Positions 54,541-64,000 of a DNA stretch of 64,000 nucleotides are shown piece by piece. The DNA comes from Erpobdella octoculata. Its lineage: Eukaryota > Annelida > Clitellata > Hirudinida > Erpobdellidae. Positions within the stretch are counted from its first letter, which is position 1. Each line of letters opens with the position of its first letter. A model generated the notes under the pieces. That model was not told the origin of the DNA. It did not search any database and was given only the letters and a program-made list of their open reading frames with translations. Where the stretch lies: NCBI GenBank assembly GCA_963978895.1, contig OZ022247.1, positions 17,468,312 through 17,532,311 on the forward strand. The letters are read 5' to 3'. The translations under genes and the position numbers were made by a program.

Positions 54541-54878
54541 TATAAATATATTATGTTCAAAAATGTAATACAATGCATTGTCATGGCAAGTGATTCCAAG
54601 TTTCAGCTTGATTGGATGATGGGAAGTTTGTTAGTTTTACTTCTAAGGTTTCCCACATGTAAGCGAGATTGACGCCAAAGGTAATATATATGATTTAATA
54701 ATTTTAGTTTTGGAATCAGTAAACAGCTATATTTTTATACAAATTGGTGATATAGATATAGTGTCTCGCCTTTGTTAAATTAATTCAGAATAACACATGG
54801 TTAATTTTGTTTATTTAGTAGTTTCCCTAAGTTTAATACAATTAGAAATATATCTTCATAAGCTAGTGAAAATAAATA
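54541..54878. other. Stretch before the membrane exon
   Basis: AT-rich; no element recognised. Possible acceptors for the next exon lie at about 54892 and 54905 rather than here, because an in-frame TAA precedes the ATG at 54879. Confidence 0.4.
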
Positions 54879-55196
54879 ATGGTCAACACTAGGTCTACTT
54901 CAAAGGATTTCCACAGAAGAAGTCTGGCGATTCAGGGGCTCACACCCAGACCTCCTCTGACAACCTACATACCTTGTCAAGTGGTGAAGCATGATGAAAA
55001 TGACAGTCACCTTTCTCAGTTGGAGTTTTCTTGTTCCAATCAAGCTAAAAATTCAGGTTATTCCAAGAATAGGAAACAGGGTTCAATTGGCAGTTTCAAG
55101 TTTGTTTCGGTACTACTCATCATTGCCATGCTGGTATTGTTTGGGTACATTGTTTGTGTGAATATGGAACCAAATTACTTACCTAAACTTTATTGA
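54879..55196 (+). CDS. TMPO: Candidate last exon of the LAP2-like gene: C-terminal transmembrane segment
   Basis: The frame runs from an ATG at 54879 to a TGA at 55194-55196. The N-terminal part is basic and Ser-rich (STSKDFHRRSLAIQGL), followed by PRPPLTTYIP and an acidic piece. A single hydrophobic helix (FKFVSVLLIIAMLVLFGYIV) precedes a short tail, NMEPNYLPKLY. One membrane helix close to the C-terminus is the layout of LAP2-beta and emerin; it would anchor the protein in the inner nuclear membrane. If it is an internal exon, the acceptor may be TCTACTTCAAAG/GATTTCC (54905) or AACACTAG (54892). Alternatively it is a separate tail-anchored protein starting at this ATG. The link to exons 1-3 rests on gene order, strand and domain logic. 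Confidence 0.5.
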   Translation: MVNTRSTSKDFHRRSLAIQGLTPRPPLTTYIPCQVVKHDENDSHLSQLEFSCSNQAKNSGYSKNRKQGSIGSFKFVSVLLIIAMLVLFGYIVCVNMEPNYLPKLY

Positions 55197-55690
55197 AAGA
55201 GATTTGAACTGGATAAAATGACCAATTATTTTTAATCATGCTATTAAAGATTGGATTTGGAATTTATGATTTCAGATATGCAAATTATTGTAACAATGGT
55301 GTTATTAACACTTTTTTATTTATTTTTTCAAATTTCCACAGGACAGATATTGATAAAATAGTTTCTAAATATATTTTAAAAGAGCTTTCATTGATTATGA
55401 GCAGATTTTGTCGAGCCTTTCATGACTGATGCTAAAAATCTAAATTCGAGCTAAAAAATGTCAGGTTTTTGCAATAATAGGAAACAGGGTTCACGACTGA
55501 TGCTAAAAATCTTGTTCCATTTATTCAGTACCCGCCTCAGTTTCGCTCGTTTAAAATTAGAGAATATGAACAATGCATCATACTAACATTCCATTCTAAG
55601 CAACTAGTTGTTATTTTTAATAACAAACGTTTTCAAGAAAACATGTCAGTTTTGTGAAGAGATCTTTTAAACAGAAATCGAATTACAAAA
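55197..55690. other. Downstream sequence of the membrane exon
   Basis: AT-rich; probable 3' UTR and flank. A short repeat of GGAAACAGGGTTCA, present at 55075 in the exon, recurs at 55482. No gene recognised. Confidence 0.4.
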
Positions 55691-55699
55691 CAAGCCTTG

Positions 55700-56332
55700 T
55701 TTAAAAAAAGTTTTCACCTGCTTTCCCACTCCCGTTCGCTTTCCCGTTCCCGGTCGCTTTCCCGTTCCCGGTCGCTTTCCCGTTCCTGGTCGCTTTCCCG
55801 TTCCCGGTCGCTTTCCCGTTCCCGGTCGCTTTCCCGTTCCCGGTCGCTTTCCCGTTCCCGCTCACGCTTGCTCTCCCGTTCCCGGTCATGCTTGCTCTCC
55901 CATTCCCGGTCACGGTTGCTCTCCCGTTCACGCTCATTTTTTCTTTTCCATTCTTTCATAACTTCTGTTAGCCTATAAAACGTAAAATAGATTTGCTAAG
56001 ACTATATATATATATATATGAATGTTTGTGGGTTAGTTTGTCTATTATAGAAACGGGAAAGCGACCCGGAACGGACAGCGAGCGGGAACGGAAAAGCAAG
56101 CGTGAGCGGGAATGGGAGAGCAAACGTGAGCGGGAAAGCGACCGGGAGTGGTAAAGCGACCGGGAGCGGGAAAGCGACCGGCAGCGGGAAAACGACCGAA
56201 AACGGGAAAACGACCGAAAACGGGAAAGCGAACGGGAGTGGGAAAGCAGGTGGGAAAGGAAACGGGAGAGAAAGAGACAAACATTAGAAAAACCTCTAAA
56301 AAAACCCGGGCAACTCCGGGTATCTCCGCTAG
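55700..56332. mobile_element. Head-to-head minisatellite Helitrons, inverted duplicate of 16159-16993
   Basis: The left part has CCCGTTCCCGGTCGCTTT-type 18-bp units (55735-55860). The right part has CGGGAAAGCGACCGGGAG units and ends ACTCCGGGTATCTCCG then CTAG at 56329-56332. The middle, GAATGTTTGTGGGTTAGTTT, equals the reverse complement of 16490-16510. ORFs here are repeat translations. Confidence 0.8.
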
Positions 56333-56600
56333 TACATACATAAACACACACACAGACACACATACATGCACATACACATACATACATACACACATACATA
56401 CGCACATACATATATATATAGTTCCCGTTCGCTCACCCGCTCCGCTCCACTCATTTTGTGACGGATTTCAATTTTTTTTTTATATTTGACTCCCCTTGAC
56501 TCTCAAGGTTGTGTGAAAATTTCATTACGATCGGATGAATGGTGTAGCAATGCATAAAGGACATTAACATATATACATATATACATATATACAAACATTC

Positions 56601-56648
<48 letters not shown>

Positions 56649-56650
56649 GG
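56333..56650 (-). repeat. (CATA)n-type tract and Helitron-associated repeat
   Basis: CACATACATACA-type repeats to about 56410, then CGCTCACCCGCTCCGCTCCA and ATTACGATCGGATGAATGGT, matching 15875-16158 in inverted order. A (TA)n tract follows at 56604-56646. Confidence 0.75.
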
Positions 56651-56693
56651 GGTCAGTCAGTCAGTCAGGACATGTTCTTTTATATATATAGAA

Positions 56694-58285
56694 AACCAGC
56701 ACATGACGCACGCGCGCGAAGCGTGTGAGTTTTTACATAATATGTGACTATTTTAGCCAGTAGTTGATGATTTTTCACTTGAACACGTTTTGGAATGGTC
56801 TTCTCTTTGATTGGATGATTTTAGAAAATCTGACTACAAAAAAATACCTTTAATGGGTGATATTGGAAAAAACAGTCTACGAAAAAACCCATTTTTATTG
56901 GGTGATAATGAAAAAGCAGACTACGAAAAAAACCTATATTGGATGGTTTTGGAAATAACACCTTACGAAAACCACAATATTTATTGAATGGTATCGGAAA
57001 AACAGCCTACGAAAAAAAACTGTAACGGTTAATATAGAAAAAAAACTCCTACGAAAAAAAACTCGTATTGTGCAATCTTGGAAAAAAGTCCCACGAAAAA
57101 ACCCAACTTTTATTCGCTGATAATAAAAAAAAACCCAACCTTCAATGGCTGATATTGGGAAAACCCGCCGGTGATTTATTTATTTTCATTTTTATGTACT
57201 ACATCGGTGATTTATTTATTTTCAACTTGTTTTTATTGAGTTATGACGTATGCTCAAAATTGGAAAAAACCCGGCGACTACTACTTCGGTGAATTGTTTA
57301 TTTTCAATTTGTTTATATTCAGCGATGACGTAGGTTGTTTTTTATATATCCGCAAAGCGTCGAACTTTTCAATAATAGGAATAATATTAGCAAATTAATT
57401 AATTTTCGTTAATAATAATTTTATTAATAAATAAAATAAGAGGAGTAATAATTGCAAATTAGTAAATTGTCGTTAATATTAATTTTCAACTTGTTTATAT
57501 TAAGTGATGACGTACTATGCATTATATATATCCGCAAAGCGTTAAACTTTCGCGGCTAATAACTTTTTATTTAAACATTTTAACAAAAAAGTGCCCTAAC
57601 AAACCGTGTTCAGCGTCTTATAATCTATCAACCTGAGTTTTTTCAGACCTGCAGATGCTAATCGGGTGACATACATACATATTACATCATTGCGCTTATA
57701 TATATATATAATATAACCAGCACTTGACGCACGCTTCGCGCGCAAAGCGTGTGAGTTTTTCTAGCTAGTCGCAGATGCTTTTTCACTTGGAAACGTTGCG
57801 GAATGGTCTTCTCTTTGAATGGCTAAATTTGAAAAAAACCGCCTACGAAAAAAACAACCTTTATTGGCTGATATTGGAAAAACCGCCTACGAATAAAACC
57901 ACCTTTATTTATTTTTAACTTGTTTATAATGTGTGATGACGTAATCTCAAAATTATAGGAAAAACACGCCTTCGGTGATTTGTTTATTTTCAACTTCTTT
58001 ATATTGTTTGATGACGTAATCTCAAAATTTTTGGGAAAACCCGCCTTCGGTGATTTGATTATTTTCAACTCGTTTATATTCAGCGATGACGTACGATGCA
58101 TTATATATATCCGCAAAGCGCTAAACTTTCGCGGCTAATAACTTTTTATTTAAACATTTTAACAAAAAAGTGCCCTAACAAACCGTGTTCAGCGTCTCAT
58201 AATCTATCAACGTGAGTTTTTTCAGACCTGCAGATGGTAATCGGGTGACATACATAATACATATTACATCATTGCGCTTTTATGC
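56694..58285. repeat. Two tandem copies of a repeat beginning AACCAGCACWTGACGCACGC
   Basis: The head (CCAGCACATGACGCACGCGC) occurs at 56694 and 57716 and the tail (CAGACCTGCAGATG, then TACATCATTGCGCTT) at 57645-57700 and 58225-58280. Inside are several units of about 50 bp with GGAAAAACAGCCTACGAAAA, and a TATATATCCGCAAAGCG block at 57340, 57520 and 58100. There is no coding function; several short ORFs are repeat translations. Confidence 0.7.
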
Positions 58286-58417
58286 TAGGGAAATAGATAA
58301 TGTTGATTTTAACTGTTTTCGAGTGGTGACACAATAGATATCCACCCCGGGTGTCACCCATGCTAGCTACGCCACTGGTTATTAAGATTTGCCTTATTTT
58401 GAAAGTGTGTTCGCAAA

Positions 58418-58585
<168 letters not shown>

Positions 58586-58592
58586 AACATGT

Positions 58593-58666
58593 CCTGACTG
58601 ACTGACTGACTGACTGACTGACTGACTGACTGACTGACTGACTGACTGACTGACTGACTGACTGAT
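58593..58666. repeat. (CTGA)n microsatellite
   Basis: About 18 CTGA units following AAGAACATGTC. A short inverted relative, GTCAGTCAGTCAGGACATGT, is at 56654-56675, suggesting a shared element end. Confidence 0.9.
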
Positions 58667-58879
58667 TGATAATCAACGCCGAGCTCAAACGCCTCATCCT
58701 AGGAACGTGAAATTTGGAACTTATATTACTTTTATTGCGTAAGCATCCACTAAGAAATGATTTTTGAAAATTTTGCTCCTGAGGAGAAAAAACTGGAAAA
58801 TAAACTTTTTTCTAGAACAATGTATATCTCGAAAACCAAAAATGAGGAGATTTTGAAATTTGGTATATGGATTCTTCTT

Positions 58880-59680
58880 GAAAAATAAAAAGATACCTGT
58901 TTCACCATTTTTCGAAAATTCAGTTCCCCGGACCTCAAATGTGGGCTGGAAAATTGGGTTATTTGGTTTTTAAAGTAGCTGCTACTCAAAAACTGTGAAT
59001 GCTACAGGAGTAAAAATTTGTATTTAGTTTCTACTCCAAAAATAATGAAATACGTTTATTAGCATTTTTTGAAAATTTGGTTTCCAGGACTTCAAATGTG
59101 GGGTGGAAAATAGCGTTATTTGTTTTTTAAACTAACTGCTACTCAAAAACTGTAAATACCACAGATGTAAAAATTAGTATTTAGTTTCTATTCTAAAAAT
59201 AAAGATATACGTGTTTCACCATTTTTTACAAATTTGGTTTCCAGGACTTTAAATGTGGGGTGGAAAATAGGATTACTTGGTTTTTAAAGTAACTGCTACT
59301 CAAAAACTGTGAATGCCACAGATGTAAAAATTAGTATTTTTTATTGAGATTTAGCATACGCCTTATCAAGACAAGTCTTGCTCAAGGCGAGGGTACTTGC
59401 AAAGGCAGCCATTTATAGGCGCCTACCTTAAGGGAGTTACGCTGGTGACGCCGGCGAGGTTTGAACTGCCGACCTATCGATCGACAGGCGAACGCTCTAC
59501 CGCTCTGCCACCAGCACCTCAAAAAATAACGATATAAGTTTTTCACCATTTTCTAAAACTTTGGTTTCCATGTCTTCAAATGTGGGGTCAAAATAAGGAT
59601 TATTTGATTTTAAAATAACTGCTACTCAACAACTGCAAACATTACAGATGTAAAAGTAAAACTTAGTATTTTGAGGTTTT
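58880..59680. repeat. Tandem array of a 157-bp unit
   Basis: Four to five imperfect units, each with TCAAATGTGGGGTGGAAAAT and CTGCTACTCAAAAACTGTGA-like words, at spacings of 158, 157 and, after removing a SINE, about 157 bp. Confidence 0.85.
59346..59519 (-). mobile_element. tRNA-derived SINE (family S2) in the 157-bp array
   Basis: Inverted relative to 27966-28170: box B as AGGTTTGAACTGCC and box A as CTCTACCGCTCTGCCACC on plus. The tail, ATACGCCTTATCAAGACAAG, matches 21640-21660. Confidence 0.82.
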
Positions 59681-59689
59681 GTGCCGGTT

Positions 59690-60077
59690 AAAAGTAGCTG
59701 AGTCCAGTTTATCACCGGTCGGGCCAAGCCGTTATTTTAGGGTCTTCTTACGGGCCAGGCTAAACCTTAAATCAAGGTGGTACGGGCCGAGGTTTTTCAC
59801 TAAGCATATAGACATTTTAGTGATTTTAGGGTCTTCAGACGGGCCGGGCCAAACCTGAAGTCAAGGTGGGACGGGCCGAAGTTTTTCATCAAGTACATAT
59901 AGAATTTCTAGGCCTGTAAAAACGGGCCGGACCCAAATTAGACGGGTCTTGCTGGGCTAGGAATTTTGGTTTTGAAACGGACTGGGCCAAGTTGTCGACG
60001 GGCCGAGCCGACACCTATGGATGCACGGTTCAAATTCTCTAATTTCGTGCGAGCGAAGCCGCTACGGGCACTGCTAG
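59690..60077 (+). mobile_element. GCCCGG-rich Helitron-type element
   Basis: An inverted relative of 30586-31200, with GACGGGCCGGGCCAAACCTG and CTACGGGCACTG then CTAG at 60074-60077, followed by T. It starts with GTGCCGGTTAAAAGTAGCTG, matching the inner end at 31200. Non-coding. Confidence 0.6.
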
Positions 60078-60256
60078 TTACCCATATATACTTTGTTTCG
60101 CACCAAATCTTTTCGCAAAAATTTTGCGGTTTATCCTTTCGCCCATTCGCAGCTAACTCGCATTTTGCTTTTCGCGGATTACCCATGACCGGTTTAGTTA
60201 TTTTGGTTTTATTTGTGTAACTACTCTATCGCCTTAATTCAAATATTAGCGAAAAA

Positions 60257-60353
60257 ATGAACGATTGTAATGAAGATTGCTTGCAAGTTCTTACGGATAG
60301 AGTAAAAAAACTTCTTAAAGAATTATTCCAAGCTCACGGTGAACTCTTGCTGG
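60257..60353 (+). CDS. Candidate first exon of an unknown gene
   Basis: An ATG at 60257 opens 32 codons (MNDCNEDCLQVLTDRVKKLL and then KELFQAHGELLL) and ends at a strong donor, G/GTAAGAA, at 60354. The peptide looks like an amphipathic helix. Reading through the donor meets a stop shortly after. No downstream exon was identified, so this may be chance. Confidence 0.25.
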
Positions 60354-60837
60354 GTAAGAACACAAATTAACTTTTGAATTTTTTGAAGGGACCTTTCTTG
60401 TCATAACTAATAAACTAATAATGATAATGAATCCGAGTTTGATTAAACTTATAAAGGAAGTTTAATTAGGTCTTATACTACTTATACAGATCAATTTTTG
60501 ATAAAAGTTTCACATTTTAGAATCGGTGTAGTAGTAGTACAATCTCTAGGTAATCTTTCACATAAACGGCCCGCTGGGTAATCTTTCCTACGGACGGCCC
60601 GTGCCGAAAAAATAGTCATTATTTTTATTTTGTTACAATAACATAAAAAAACAAATTTAATACCAAATTTAATTTAAAAAAAAACATCGTAATTTGAGAG
60701 ACTTTGAAAACGGTAAGTAGTACCCTTCCAAGCACTATTTACATCGTAGTTGTGAGTAGTGAGGTACGATGATCGTATGAATGAAATGAATAAAAAAGAA
60801 ATAAAATTAGTTTATAATAAAATTTTAGGTAATCCTG

Positions 60838-61893
60838 CAGTATAGCGTCCTGAACCGATTTCGATGAAAAAACGGTTTAAAAAACTTTTTAATAGAATAA
60901 CCATAGAACATTATCAAAACATATTACGAACAAGTATTTTACAGAAAAACTTACTAAAAACCGACTTTAAGCAAAAATATCCAAAGGCAATGTTGACACG
61001 CGGAATAATACAATTCAAGGAATGAAAAGCAAGGAAGAGTTAATATTCAAATAAAATAACGTAATAAATACATTTTAAAAAGTTACAAATAAATTTTTAA
61101 TTATTTAAATTTTAAAAAATCAGAGCGCTGAGTGGAAATTTATCTATGACTAGCTAGTTTTCTCGCCCCCGATCGTTTTCCCGCTCCCGATCGTTTTCCC
61201 GCTCCCGATCGTTTTCCCGCTCCCGATCGCCTTCCCGTTCCCGGCCGCATTCCCGCTCCCGATTGATCTTTTCTTCCTGGTCGCTTTTTCGCTCTCCAAA
61301 CGATTCTGCTAGCCACATGACCTCTAAAACGCAAAATTTCTGCTCCAAGAAATATGATAGAAACCGTACCAAAGACGCAAAGACAGCCAAGTCGCCAAGT
61401 ACTTTTACTTTGATATTATTTTAATTTTTCTTGGTGTTCTGTTGCTAATTTATTGTTTTCAATGTTTTTTTAATTTTTCTTAAGTCAATTTGACATAAAG
61501 CGCCGCATTTAAAGAAACGGTTTTAGACATGGAGCGGGTTACGCAACTCTTACTTCTAAAGCAAACTAATATTTTTCAATTTTTTACTTCCAAAATTTTA
61601 TATATTTTTTTCCTAAATTGTCTATTTCTATTTTAAATGTGTTTAATTTTTATTACCTTTATTCCTACTGTTCACTTCTATCGCTATTGACAAATAGATC
61701 TTCATCGGGAACTACTTTAACTTCGGGAGTAATTTATAAATGTTCTAAAGTGCTATAATTTTTGTTTTTTTTTCAGTTATTTTAGTTGTAATTAGTCTTT
61801 ATTTCCCTTATTGATGTTTTAAATATCATTTACGTTAAAAAACCGGCAATTTTTCATCGAAATCGGTTCAGGACGCTATACTGCAGGATTACC
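60838..61893. mobile_element. Inverted-repeat element with GGTAATCCTGCAGTATAGCG ends (inner)
   Basis: Terminal inverted repeats of about 44 bp (GGTAATCCTGCAGTATAGCG, then TCCTGAACCGATTTCGATGA) flanked by the 8-bp duplication AAATTTTA at 60830-60837 and 61894-61901. Inside, 61150-61320 has CCCGCTCCCGATCGTTTT repeats, related to the Helitron minisatellites. No transposase. A related end is at 19972. Confidence 0.87.
61140..61330 (-). repeat. Minisatellite of CCCGCTCCCGATCGTTTT units
   Basis: About four units of 18 bp within the inner inverted-repeat element, resembling the Helitron minisatellites elsewhere. Minus-strand ORFs (GAGKRSGAGK repeats) are its translation. Confidence 0.7.
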
Positions 61894-62513
61894 AAATTTT
61901 ATTTAAAAAACAAACTATTAGTTATAAAAAAATTCATTTAAAATTTTAAAACTTTTTCTATGTAAAACGATAAAGAACAAAAGGCGAGAGAAGCAACGGT
62001 TTAAACCCGCTAGTCACTTTATATAACACGGTATGCGATTCCGTTCGTATAAACTTTTCCTTAAAACTAAAATTTTTTCTATGTAATTTTTTTAAAATTA
62101 TAATTACATTATTTATTTTTTTATATGACATTTTCCCATTTTAAATAAATTATTTATACTAATTATCATAATTTATAAATTAGTGTTTACTTTTCATCGT
62201 GTTTATAGTTAATTATAGCCGAGAATTATGTATTAATCCGCCACACGGGCCGTCCGTGGGAAAGATTACCGCCCGCTGTATGAAAGATTAATACATTCTC
62301 GGCTATAATTAGCTATAAACACGATGAAGTTAGGGTTAAGGTTGTAACAAAATATGACTATTTTGTTGGAAGATTCGGCCCGGGCCGTTTATGTGAAAGA
62401 TAACCCAATCTCTATTGACACGGCGCCCGCCATGGTAATATGCGGCGAAATTGCCATTGACATGGCGGTGGGTTAAGCTAGGGTTAGGGTTAATAACTGT
62501 TAATATATTAACG

Positions 62514-63338
62514 CAGTGGTTCTCAGTCTTTTTAGTGCCGCGACCCCTTGACAAAATTTTCCACGCTGTGGTGACCCCCAATAATTAAATTATGTAGGTT
62601 GTTTATTTTTTACTCTGGTTAACTGCATTGTTTCAACAATTACTATTGCACTTAGACTTAACAGTCAGACTCCTGCAATACATTTTTAGTGTTTTAATAG
62701 ATAATTTTGATTTTAGAAATTAGCCTATTATTTTTAGGCATTTTCAATTATAAATTGTATATTATAAACTGTATATAAGAATTATAATTTAATTAATTAT
62801 CAAGCAAATAAAGTATATTTTTACCAACAATATCTTTTTTTTTACAAATGAGATTGATCATTTTTAATTTAAAATTTGAATGCTGCAGCTCCAAAATAGA
62901 ATTGCTAAATTATCAGTGAAAAGGCTGTACTTGCTTCATTCTCACCAGGTCAGAAATTTTGGAGGGTCTTTCAGGGGCATCATTTAGGGGCAGGAGAACG
63001 ATTGCCCTCCCAAGAATTTTTGAAAAAGGAATTTTTGGGTATATAATAAAGACAAAGTTTTAGAAAATTTTTGGAAATAGTACTTCCGAAAATTTTGCAG
63101 TTTCTGATAGTGCACAACACAAATTATTTTCAGCATGAAGTCTACTCCTGTATTTAGACTTCATAATTAATAAGCTTGAGAAGCCTTTTTCACAAAGGTG
63201 TGTTGTGGGAAAAAGAATAAGTACCATTGTACATGGCTATTTGAGCAATGCAGATAAGTTTCAAGCTTAAAAAGCCTGTTTAAAAAAACTCAAATTTCTG
63301 AAAGTCTTAGACGACCCCTATAAAATTGAGAACCGCTG
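62514..63338. mobile_element. Non-autonomous hAT element, CAGTGGTTCTCA type
   Basis: It starts CAGTGGTTCTCAGTCTTTTT and continues with GCCGCGACCCCTTG; it ends AATTGAGAACCGCTG. The flanks TATTAACG (62506-62513) and TACTAACG (63339-63346) are an 8-bp duplication with one mismatch. This end sequence is typical of Charlie-type hAT elements. The 825-bp interior has no intact transposase frame. Confidence 0.9.
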
Positions 63339-63346
63339 TACTAACG

Positions 63347-63760
63347 TTTAAAATTGCCATGGCGCGCGCATTGTCAATTGTACTGACCGCTATAAACACA
63401 ATGAAAAGTAACCACTAGTTAAAAGACGTACTATACGGTTATAAATAACTTGCGGTAAACATTCACACAAGTGGCAGCTCTCTTTTATGCTAATGAAATA
63501 GTGCCGTTTGAGGCACTATTTATATTGCAGTTGTGAGTGACAAGGTATGCTGATCTATATATAGAACAATGGACGATACAAATAAAATGAATTAAAGAAC
63601 TAAAAATTACTTTTTATTATAAGTTTATTTTAATAAAAAATTATAAAACCGCTACTTTTAACGTCTCAAATTTTCTGCTCACCGCTCGGTGACTCAAAGC
63701 GGTTTGGTAGAGCTGCCGTTTTTTGATCGTAAAATGTATATTGGCTCTGTAGATAATATG
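63347..63760. other. Unassigned stretch
   Basis: AT-rich; GTCAATTGTACTGACC-type words near its start pair weakly with the left flank of the hAT element at about 62450-62470. No gene. Confidence 0.35.
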
Positions 63761-64000
63761 ATGACGCAATCCATCCAGCACAGTGAAAATAGAAAGCGAA
63801 AGTATGACGATTTTTTGAAAAAATCAGTGGTAGTCCAAGTACTTCTTTATTTTCTCAATTGATAGATGTAGCGTCTTGCAGTTCTTCTACCGAAATATCA
63901 GATGAAGATGATGAGATTTGCATCATTGAAACACCGAAACTTGACGAATCTCAGCAGATGAGAAATAAGCTGCCAAATCTAGCTACAGCGTGTGATAGAA
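63761..64000 (+). pseudogene. Start of a reading frame leaving the window, with a frame slip
   Basis: An ATG pair at about 63761 opens MMTQSIQHSENRKRKYDDFL. At a T6/A6 run (63810-63822) the frame shifts, and the downstream frame reads SPSTSLFSQLIDVASCSSST and EISDEDDEICIIETPKL, then MRNKLPNLATACDR to the window edge. The last block resembles the N-terminal part of uncharacterised, transposon-like proteins in invertebrates. It may be related to the family seen at 33885-34110. Incomplete, so function is open. It could be a live gene with a short intron rather than a pseudogene. Confidence 0.4.

Larger units (their letters stand above)
60549..62406. mobile_element. Inverted-repeat element with GGTAATCTTTCACATAAACG ends (outer)
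   Basis: The left end GGTAATCTTTCACATAAACG pairs with CGTTTATGTGAAAGATAACCC at 62406. The 8-bp duplication is AATCTCTA (60541-60548 and 62407-62414). A second inner inverted pair is TACGGACGGCCCGTG and CACGGGCCGTCCGTG. No transposase is seen. It contains the element at 60838-61893. Confidence 0.82.

Noticed and set aside
62330..62500. Telomere-type GGGTTA repeats
   Set aside because: Only one or two GGTTAGGGTT words, not an array; probably flank of the hAT and inverted-repeat elements.

Overview
Overall picture. This is a eukaryotic window at about one third G+C, and almost all of it is transposable elements and simple repeats. There are no bacterial-style operons, and the only ordinary genes are split by introns. 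The element mix is BEL/Pao and Ty3/gypsy LTR retrotransposons, Penelope-like elements with GIY-YIG remnants, CR1/L2-like LINEs, a LINE carrying a PHD-type finger, tRNA-derived and other SINEs, Helitrons, piggyBac, and many elements flanked by 8-bp target duplications (hAT and others). Long (TA)n tracts are common. Together these suggest an invertebrate animal with a repeat-swollen genome; I cannot name the phylum.

Host gene. The most important content is a + strand gene resembling LAP2/thymopoietin (TMPO), whose pieces I place between 17.5 and 55.2 kb. Exon 1 (17527-17742) encodes an N-terminal LEM-like domain. Exons 2 and 3 (26879-27002 and 34757-34959) together encode a canonical LEM domain followed by an acidic Ser-Asp patch. 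The phases of exons 1-3 agree. A reading frame at 54879-55196 ends in one transmembrane helix and a short tail, as expected for an inner-nuclear-membrane LAP2. Its connection to exon 3 is not resolved; 39579-39705 and 49886-49937 are candidate linking exons. Between the exons the sequence is mostly mobile elements.

Layout. 1-5 kb: a LINE tail, a hAT end, and a gypsy pol with a SINE inside it; the gypsy 3' LTR is split by a foldback element, which itself holds a hAT element. 5-12.3 kb: a BEL element with identical LTRs and a hAT element, both inserted in an old SWIM-type transposase-like reading frame. 12.6-19.1 kb: a second foldback copy, Helitron derivatives, LAP2 exon 1, and a MITE inserted into another copy of itself. 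19-34.7 kb (LAP2 introns): tandem repeats, Penelope fragments, hAT elements, a PHD-finger LINE, a solo LTR, and exon 2. 35-54 kb: SINEs, 8-bp-TSD elements, three LINE remnants, piggyBac, Helitron helicase and Rep remnants. 55-64 kb: the LAP2 membrane exon, minisatellite Helitrons, long microsatellites, a 157-bp tandem array, two nested inverted-repeat elements, a hAT element, and the edge of a further reading frame.

Reading the nests. Target-site duplications are visible for at least 20 insertions, so the order of events can often be read directly, for example a SINE inside a BEL element inside a SWIM-type frame. Most element ORFs are broken. The BEL element is the exception: its two LTRs look identical by eye and its two ORF halves are intact apart from the SINE.
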